Of a DNA stretch of 64,000 nucleotides, positions 58,318-64,000 are shown piece by piece. The notes beneath the pieces are model-generated. The model was not told the origin of the DNA. It ran no database searches and saw only the letters and a list, made by a program, of their open reading frames with translations. The position numbers were made by a program, and so were the translations under genes. The first letter of the stretch is position 1; each line of letters starts with the position of its first letter. This DNA is from Niveibacterium umoris (lineage in GTDB: Bacteria > Pseudomonadota > Gammaproteobacteria > Burkholderiales > Rhodocyclaceae): the NCBI RefSeq assembly GCF_014197015.1, contig NZ_JACIET010000001.1:1-64000 (forward strand), given 5' to 3'.

Positions 58318-59241
58318 ATGGCAACCATGGCCGATCGCCGGCTTCAGGTCTTCCTGGCCGTCGCGAAACACCGATCTTTCACCCGTGCCGCCGAAGCGCT
58401 ATACATGACGCAGCCGGCCGTCACCTTCCAGATCAAGCAGCTCGAAGAACACTTCAATACCCGCTTGCTCGATCGCGGCTATGGCAAGGTCACGCTGACC
58501 CCCGCGGGCGAAATCGTCCTCGACTACGCAGAGCGAATCCTCGGCATGAGCGCCGAGATGGAGGATCAGGTCGCCGGCCTGACGCAGGAGCCTAACGGTG
58601 TCGTGTCGGTCGGCTTGTCGCCGACCATCGCCTCGTACTGGTTGCCATCATTGCTCGATGGCTTCAAGCGGCAGTACCCCAAGGTCGTGCCGCGCGTGTT
58701 CGTCGGCAACTCGGAGTGGGTCGAGCGCCGCGTGGCAGACAAGGAACTGGATGTCGGCCTGGTCGAGATCGAATCGACCGACGCTGGTATCGAGTGCCGC
58801 GAGGTGGGTCGCGACGAGCTGTTCGCAATCGTGCCGCCGGGGCATGTGCTGGCGCGACATGTGCGCGTGCGTGCCGATGATCTGGTCGGCTTGCCCTTCA
58901 TCGATCGGGACCCTGGTGCGGCGATCCGCGAGGCAGCCGAGCGCTTCTTCCGCGACGCCGGTTTCCCGCCGGAAAACCTCGATGTGACGGCGGAGCTGTC
59001 CAGCTTGTCGACCATCAAGCATCTGGTGCAGCAGGGCGTGGGCTTCGCCATCGCGGCCCGTGCGTCGATCGACAAGGACATCCAGAGTGGCCGGCTCGTC
59101 GCGCTGCCGCTCGAGCCGAATCTTTACGAGACGCTGTCGGTGCTGCTGCCCAAGGACAAGTTCCGCTCGCGCGTGGTCACCATCTTTGCCGATTTCGCGA
59201 CCGAACACCTCAAGAGCAAGGGGTTCAAGCGCGATGCCTAG
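58318..59241 (+). CDS. LysR-family transcriptional regulator
   Basis: A 307-residue LTTR. Helix-turn-helix core SFTRAAEALYMTQPAVTFQIKQLEEHF is at residues 18-45, and the co-inducer domain from about 90 begins VSVGLSPTIASYWLP. ATG 58318 follows GGAG with an 8-base gap; Met4 at 58327 is an alternative. It overlaps alr by 8 bases and is divergent from lplT. The target is unknown; it resembles the CbbR/Cbl-like branch that responds to small anions, but this is not certain. Confidence 0.92.
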   Translation: MATMADRRLQVFLAVAKHRSFTRAAEALYMTQPAVTFQIKQLEEHFNTRLLDRGYGKVTLTPAGEIVLDYAERILGMSAEMEDQVAGLTQEPNGVVSVGLSPTIASYWLPSLLDGFKRQYPKVVPRVFVGNSEWVERRVADKELDVGLVEIESTDAGIECREVGRDELFAIVPPGHVLARHVRVRADDLVGLPFIDRDPGAAIREAAERFFRDAGFPPENLDVTAELSSLSTIKHLVQQGVGFAIAARASIDKDIQSGRLVALPLEPNLYETLSVLLPKDKFRSRVVTIFADFATEHLKSKGFKRDA

Positions 59242-60316
59242 ACCGATCCGCGCCGCGATCGATGTGGCGGCCTTTCGGCATAACTACCTGCGCGCGAAAG
59301 CGGCGGCGCCCGGGGCCCGTGCCTGGGCGGTGATCAAGGCGAACGCGTACGGCCACGGGCTGCTGCGCTGCGCACGCGCCGTCGAGACCGTGGCCGACGG
59401 CTATGCGATGCTCGACTTTGCCGAGGCGGCGACGCTGCGCGAAGCGGGCATACGGCAGCCGATACTGATGCTGGAAGGTGCGTTCGATCCGGCCGATGTG
59501 CGCCTTGCCGGCACGCTTGGGCTCGGGCTCACCGTGCACGATGCTGAGCAAATCCGCCTGCTCGAACTCGAAGTGCTTGCGCAGCCGCTGGACGTATTCC
59601 TCAAGCTCAACACCGGCATGAACCGCCTCGGTTTTGCGCCCGAGCGGGCGGGCGAGCTGGCTGCGCGACTCAAATCGATTAGCAATGTCGCCAGTGTGAC
59701 GCTGATGACCCACTTTGCGCGCGCCGACGATGAAGTCGGTATAGCGGATCAGCTCGCGCGCTTCGATGCTGCCGCCAGCGGGCTTGGATTGCCGCAAAGT
59801 GTCGCCAACTCGGCCGCCTTGCTGCGCTTTCCTCAAGCGGCGCGAGACTGGGTGCGCCCCGGCATCATGTTGTACGGGGGCTCACCGATGCCCGGGCTTG
59901 CAAGCGCCGACGCGCTGGGTTTGCAGCCGGCGATGAACCTCGAATCGCGCCTGATTGCCGTGCAGACGCTGGCGCCGGGTGAAGCGATCGGCTATGGCGG
60001 TCGTTTCGTTGCGGAGCGCCCGACACGGGTCGGCATCGTCGCCTGTGGCTATGCCGACGGCTATCCGCGTCATGCGCCCAGTGGCACGCCGATCCTGGTC
60101 GCTGGCCAGCGCACTGGCACGCTCGGCCGCGTCTCGATGGACATGCTGGCGTGCGATCTCTCGGCGCTACCCGATGCGGGCGTCGGTTCGCAGGTCGTGC
60201 TGTGGGGCCGCGGCCTTCCTGCCGACGAGGTGGCGACCGCGGCCGACACGATCAGCTACGAGCTTTTCTGCGCACTGGCCAACCGCGTCCCGGTGACCGT
60301 CGTCGGCGCTGATTGA
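59234..60316 (+). CDS. alr: Alanine racemase
   Basis: A 360-residue PLP enzyme. The PLP lysine is K35 in VIKANAYGHG. The second catalytic residue, a tyrosine, lies in AIGYGGRFVAERPTRVG near residue 255. It makes D-alanine for peptidoglycan. Length and domain order (N-terminal TIM barrel, C-terminal beta domain) are standard. It overlaps the LysR gene upstream and the radA start downstream. Confidence 0.96.
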   Translation: MPRPIRAAIDVAAFRHNYLRAKAAAPGARAWAVIKANAYGHGLLRCARAVETVADGYAMLDFAEAATLREAGIRQPILMLEGAFDPADVRLAGTLGLGLTVHDAEQIRLLELEVLAQPLDVFLKLNTGMNRLGFAPERAGELAARLKSISNVASVTLMTHFARADDEVGIADQLARFDAAASGLGLPQSVANSAALLRFPQAARDWVRPGIMLYGGSPMPGLASADALGLQPAMNLESRLIAVQTLAPGEAIGYGGRFVAERPTRVGIVACGYADGYPRHAPSGTPILVAGQRTGTLGRVSMDMLACDLSALPDAGVGSQVVLWGRGLPADEVATAADTISYELFCALANRVPVTVVGAD

Positions 60317-61689
60317 TGGCGAAGATCAAGTCGGTCTACCAGTGCACCGAATGCGGCGGGCAGGCGCCGCGCTGGCAAGGGCAATGCCCGGGCTGCGGGC
60401 AGTGGAATACGCTGGTGGAAACCATCGCGACGCCCAGTGGCGCGGGCGCCAGTCGTTTCGCAGCACTGGCGGGCGAGGTAGGCCGGATCAAGAAGCTGGC
60501 CGACTTCACGCCACAGGAACATTCGCGTTTCGCTACCGGCATCGAGGAATTCGATCGCGTGCTGGGCGGGGGACTGGTCGCCGGCGGTGTCGTGCTGATT
60601 GGCGGTGACCCCGGTATCGGCAAATCGACGCTGCTGCTGCAAGCCTTGGCCAGCATGTCGCAGCAGTGCAGGGCGGTGTACGTCAGTGGCGAGGAGTCTG
60701 GCGAGCAGGTGGCGCTACGGGCGCAACGGCTTCAACTCGACGCTGGCGCCCTCGAACTGCTCCCTGAGATCAACCTTGAGCGCATTCTCGACACCCTGCG
60801 CGCCCAGAAGCCGCGCCTCGCGGTGATCGATTCGATCCAGACCATTTACTCCGAAGCCCTGCAGTCGGCGCCCGGTTCCGTCGCCCAGGTGCGCGAGTGT
60901 GCGGCGCAACTCACCCGATACGCGAAGCAGAGCGGGTGCGCGCTGGTGCTGGTCGGGCATGTGACCAAGGACGGCTCGCTCGCGGGGCCGCGAGTGCTCG
61001 AGCACATCGTCGATGCAGTGCTCTACTTTGAAGGCGATACCCAATCGAGCTTCCGGCTGGTGCGCGCGTTCAAGAACCGCTTTGGCGCGGTGAACGAGCT
61101 GGGTGTGTTCGCAATGACCGACAAGGGCCTGCGGGGGGTCAGCAACCCTTCCGCGATATTCCTGTCGCAGCACGAACAGGATGTGTCCGGCGCCTGCGTG
61201 CTGATCACCCAGGAGGGCACGCGGCCCCTGTTGGTCGAGGTGCAGGCGCTGGTCGATCCGGCGCATACGCCGAGTCCGCGGCGCCTCAGCGTCGGGCTGG
61301 AGCAGAATCGCCTGGCGATGCTGCTGGCGGTGCTGCATCGCCATGCGGGGCTGGTCTGCGCTGATCAGGATGTTTTCGTGAACGCTGTCGGTGGCGTGCG
61401 GATCGGCGAGCCGGCAGCGGACCTCGCGGTCTGCCTTGCGATCGTGTCCTCGCTGCGCAACAAGCCGCTGCGGCGCGATCTGGCGATGTTCGGAGAGGTC
61501 GGGCTCGCGGGCGAAATCCGCCCCGCGCCACGCGGGCAGGAACGTCTGAAGGAAGCCGCCAAGCTTGGTTTCAAGATCGCGCTGGTGCCCAAGGCGAACC
61601 TGCCCAAGCATGCGATAGCAGGGCTCGAAGTGATCGCTGTCGATCGCATCGAGACGGCGATTGCCAAAGCGCGCGAGCTTGAGGCCTAG
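60316..61689 (+). CDS. radA: DNA repair protein RadA
   Basis: A 457-residue RecA-like helicase of branched-DNA processing. The N-terminal zinc finger CTECGGQAPRWQGQCPGCGQW is at residues 10-30, Walker A GGDPGIGKSTLL near 95, the RadA-specific KNRFGAVNELG near 252, and a C-terminal Lon-protease-like domain (VFVNAVGGVRIGEPAADLAVCLAI). The ATG overlaps the alr stop (TGATG); alr-radA coupling is common in betaproteobacteria. Confidence 0.97.
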   Translation: MAKIKSVYQCTECGGQAPRWQGQCPGCGQWNTLVETIATPSGAGASRFAALAGEVGRIKKLADFTPQEHSRFATGIEEFDRVLGGGLVAGGVVLIGGDPGIGKSTLLLQALASMSQQCRAVYVSGEESGEQVALRAQRLQLDAGALELLPEINLERILDTLRAQKPRLAVIDSIQTIYSEALQSAPGSVAQVRECAAQLTRYAKQSGCALVLVGHVTKDGSLAGPRVLEHIVDAVLYFEGDTQSSFRLVRAFKNRFGAVNELGVFAMTDKGLRGVSNPSAIFLSQHEQDVSGACVLITQEGTRPLLVEVQALVDPAHTPSPRRLSVGLEQNRLAMLLAVLHRHAGLVCADQDVFVNAVGGVRIGEPAADLAVCLAIVSSLRNKPLRRDLAMFGEVGLAGEIRPAPRGQERLKEAAKLGFKIALVPKANLPKHAIAGLEVIAVDRIETAIAKARELEA

Positions 61690-61803
61690 CATCCCGAACA
61701 GGCGATTTGATCTGGCGGGTGTCGCTTCGCAACACGGCCCACTAAAATCGAATACTTTCCCCCTGCCGGCGCTGAGCCGGAAAATCGAAAACAAGGAGTT
61801 CCC

Positions 61804-62577
61804 ATGCGCAAGACCTACGTCATCGGCAACTGGAAGTTGAACGGCTCGAAAGCCGCCAACAAGGCGCTGCTCGACGGCCTCAAGGCCGGTGTTCCCGCCG
61901 TCAAGGCCGGCGTTGCCATCGCCGTGTGCCCGCCGTTTGCCTATCTGGAATCGGTTGTCGCCGAAACCGCCGGTTCGGCGATCGGCGTTGGTGCGCAGGA
62001 CGTGTCCGATCAGGACAAGGGCGCCTTTACCGGTGAAGTCTCGGTGTCGATGCTGAAGGACGTGGGGGCGACGTACGCCGTGATCGGCCATTCGGAGCGC
62101 CGTGCCATGTTTGGTGAAACCGACGCCTGGGTCGGCAAGAAGACGGCAGCGGCGCTTGCCGGCGGCCTGGTGCCGGTGGTGTGCGTGGGCGAAACCGAAG
62201 CGGAACGCGTCGGCAACCAGACTGAAGCGGTGCTGGCGACGCAACTCGACGCGATTCTCGCCGCGATCCCGAATGCCGCCCCGGGTAGCATCGTGATCGC
62301 CTACGAACCGGTGTGGGCCATCGGTACCGGCAAGACCGCGACGCCGGAAATGGCGCAGGAAACCCACGCCTTCATCCGCAACTACATCAAGAAGGCCGGC
62401 GAGGCGTTTGCTGCGGAAACGGCGATCCTTTACGGCGGTAGCGTCAAGGCCAGCAACGCGCTGGGACTGTTCGCAATGCCCGATATCGACGGTGGCCTGG
62501 TGGGCGGCGCGTCGTTGATCGTTGAAGAATTCGTTGGTGTGTACAACGGGGCTGCTGAAGCCTTCGCCAAACGCTGA
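61804..62577 (+). CDS. tpiA: Triose-phosphate isomerase
   Basis: A 257-residue TIM. NWKLNGS holds the catalytic lysine, GHSERR the electrophilic histidine, and AYEPVWAIGTGKTATP the catalytic glutamate and loop 6. It interconverts dihydroxyacetone phosphate and glyceraldehyde-3-phosphate. Start at 61804 behind AAGGAG. Unusually, secG and the nuo genes that often follow tpiA in this group are not present; a terminator and a convergent marR gene follow. Confidence 0.97.
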   Translation: MRKTYVIGNWKLNGSKAANKALLDGLKAGVPAVKAGVAIAVCPPFAYLESVVAETAGSAIGVGAQDVSDQDKGAFTGEVSVSMLKDVGATYAVIGHSERRAMFGETDAWVGKKTAAALAGGLVPVVCVGETEAERVGNQTEAVLATQLDAILAAIPNAAPGSIVIAYEPVWAIGTGKTATPEMAQETHAFIRNYIKKAGEAFAAETAILYGGSVKASNALGLFAMPDIDGGLVGGASLIVEEFVGVYNGAAEAFAKR

Positions 62578-62600
62578 CGCAGAGGCGGGCTGTAACAAGA

Positions 62601-62635
62601 ACGGGGCGCTCGTCAGCACGACGGGCGCCCCGTTT
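62601..62635. terminator. Terminator, tpiA / marR
   Basis: ACGGGGCGC at 62601-62609 and GCGCCCCGT at 62625-62633, with CGTC/GACG extending the stem inward, then TTTC. It lies between two convergent genes. Confidence 0.8.
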
Positions 62636-62654
62636 CATTGGCAACGGTGCTGGT

Positions 62655-63128
62655 TCAGGTCCCGGCGGATAGACGCTCAGCGTTGGCCAGCATGCGGCCC
62701 ATCAGGCTGCGGAGCAGATCCACTTCTTCTACCGAGAATCCCTCGAAGTGCTGATTGAGCACATGTGCGGCGTATTCCGGCAGCTTCTTGTTCACCTCGG
62801 CGCCGCTTTCAGTCAGATGCAGGTACGCGGCACGACGGTCGTGATCGCTGCGGGCACGGCGGATCAGCCCTTTCTCTTCCAGGCGATCGAGCATGCGGGT
62901 CATCGATCCGGTGTCGTAGTGCACGCGGCGGCACAAGGCGGCCGCGGTAACGCCCGGTGTTTCCGCGACTTGTACCAGCACCGCCCATTGGGCGCTGGTG
63001 ATGCCCAGGGGCGCGAGTTCCCGGTCCATCACCGCCATCATCCGCGCACGCAGCGCGTTGATCATGAACCCGAAGCTGTCCTGCAATCTGTATGTCTCCG
63101 CCGTGAACATCGGCGCTTCGTTCGCCAT
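62655..63128 (-). CDS. MarR-family transcriptional regulator
   Basis: A 157-residue winged-helix regulator from the ATG at 63128 (MANEAPMFTAE). DNA-binding core: PGVTAAALCRRVHYDTGSMTRMLDRLEEKGLIRRARSDHDRRAAYLHLTESG (parts quoted: TAAALCRRVHYDTGSMTRML; RSDHDRRAAYLHLTESG). Typically represses efflux or stress genes and is released by phenolic ligands. It lies 4 bases after the M48 protease gene and may be co-transcribed with it; no efflux pump is adjacent. Confidence 0.92.
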   Translation of the reverse strand: MANEAPMFTAETYRLQDSFGFMINALRARMMAVMDRELAPLGITSAQWAVLVQVAETPGVTAAALCRRVHYDTGSMTRMLDRLEEKGLIRRARSDHDRRAAYLHLTESGAEVNKKLPEYAAHVLNQHFEGFSVEEVDLLRSLMGRMLANAERLSAGT

Positions 63129-63132
63129 CGTT

Positions 63133-63948
63133 TCAGCCTTTCCTTGTGGTTGTGTTTTTTGCCTGCTCGTAAAGCGGCATGACTTCCGGGAGGCGACGCT
63201 CGATTTCCCGGATGCGATCCTTCCCTGCGGGGTGAGTGGATAGCCAGGCAAAGCCGCCGGAATCTCCAGCCTTTGCCATCTTCTGCCACAGTGAAACGCC
63301 GGCGCGCGGATCGTATCCGGCGCGCGCGGCAAGGTCGAGACCGACGACATCTGCCTCGCTCTCGTCTTCACGCGAGAATTTGAGCGTCAGCAGGTTGCCG
63401 CCGATGTTGAAGGCGTCGGCGTACTTGCCCTGGCCGACGAACTGGCCGAGCAGGCCGACGCCAAGTTGCGTCAGCTGGGTTTTTGCGATGCGTTCGCGGG
63501 CATGCTCGCGCAGCGCGTGCGCGATTTCGTGGCCCATGACGATCGCAATCTCGTCGTCCGAGAGCTTCAGACCATTGGTGAGGCCGGTGTAGAAAGCGAT
63601 CTTGCCGCCAGGCATGCAGAACGCGTTGGCCTGTTTCGATCCGATCAGGTTGACTTCCCACTGCCATTGGCTGGCGCGCGGGTTGAAGCGCGGCGCGAAG
63701 GGAATGATGCGGCCGGAAATGCGTCGCAGGCGGAGCAGTTCCGGGTGGCCCTCCGGCGCGAGCGCGCGTTGTGCGTTCGCGCTGCGGAGCATCTGCGCGT
63801 ACTGCTGGCGCGCCGAGTCCTCGAGTTGTTCGGCGGGTACCAGGCTACGCAGGCGTGAGGCCTCGCCGACGTTGACCCCGTCCGCACGCACGCCGGGTGC
63901 GGCCAGCAGCAGGGTCAGCAGCGCGGAGGTGGCAAGGCGACGGAGCAT
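63133..63948 (-). CDS. M48-family periplasmic metalloprotease
   Basis: A 271-residue protease. Signal peptide at 1-22 (RRLATSALLTLLLAAPGVRA). The zinc motif is HEIAH in VMGHEIAHALREHARE near residue 135, and the third ligand glutamate is in EDESEADVVGLDLAARAGYDP near 200. It resembles the LoiP/YcaL-type envelope proteases that degrade misfolded outer-membrane proteins rather than the TPR-bearing BepA. A start at 63948 leaves the upstream region at the window edge. A marR gene follows after 4 bases. Confidence 0.92.
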   Translation of the reverse strand: MLRRLATSALLTLLLAAPGVRADGVNVGEASRLRSLVPAEQLEDSARQQYAQMLRSANAQRALAPEGHPELLRLRRISGRIIPFAPRFNPRASQWQWEVNLIGSKQANAFCMPGGKIAFYTGLTNGLKLSDDEIAIVMGHEIAHALREHARERIAKTQLTQLGVGLLGQFVGQGKYADAFNIGGNLLTLKFSREDESEADVVGLDLAARAGYDPRAGVSLWQKMAKAGDSGGFAWLSTHPAGKDRIREIERRLPEVMPLYEQAKNTTTRKG

Positions 63949-64000
63949 CTACAGTAACAGTCAGGGCAGTCAGCACGAGCGGCCGATCATACCGCCGCTC

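Overview
The window is about 64 kb of gene-dense, GC-rich chromosome from a free-living, motile, respiratory betaproteobacterium. Protein flavour suggests Rhodocyclales or a close relative (Azoarcus/Thauera/Niveibacterium-like); this is inferred from remembered family resemblance, not from a search. There is no prophage, IS element, CRISPR array, tRNA or integron. The window opens on the last bases of a 5S rRNA gene, so an rRNA operon lies just upstream.

Layout. 1-9 kb: 5S tail, two small secreted proteins, minCDE, an ArsC-like protein with an Hsp33 chaperone, a cold-shock gene, rlmJ, tex and a low-complexity secreted protein. 9-20 kb: two tandem chemoreceptors, cnoX, purL coupled to a POTRA-less Omp85-type barrel, and a third chemoreceptor with a candidate FliA promoter. 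20-28 kb: a sugar locus of two divergent units. One encodes a LacI regulator, an AGE-family sugar isomerase and a PfkB kinase. The other encodes a GtsABCD-like ABC importer. Two identical 11-bp operator-like palindromes lie between them, and the gene set fits mannose/glucose uptake and conversion to fructose-6-phosphate. 28-36 kb: an HD-GYP sensor, hydroxypyruvate isomerase, a secreted protein made only of two CBM21 modules, a Pal-like lipoprotein, and ETF-ubiquinone oxidoreductase divergent from a thioesterase across a TetR-style dyad.

36-41 kb: the most system-like region. A candidate Fur box lies between two divergent units. Leftward are a di-heme peroxidase/MauG-like lipoprotein, a coiled-coil porin and an exported FMN-binding protein. 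Rightward are ApbE (the enzyme that attaches FMN to such proteins) and a small histidine-rich four-helix membrane protein. I read this as an iron-responsive extracytoplasmic flavin/heme electron-transfer module, possibly for periplasmic metal reduction or peroxide handling; the function is inferred.

41-64 kb: a cardiolipin synthase, an outer-membrane barrel, malate synthase, a haloacid dehalogenase and a LysR regulator; a complete type IV minor-pilin operon (fimT-pilV-pilW-pilX-pilY1-pilE); a TonB-like protein whose start overlaps a terminator hairpin; tsaB-rimI-udg; lplT; lysR-alr-radA; tpiA; and a MarR regulator with an M48 protease. Other notable points are an Hsp33 that has lost all four zinc/redox cysteines and an HD-GYP domain split by a long insertion.
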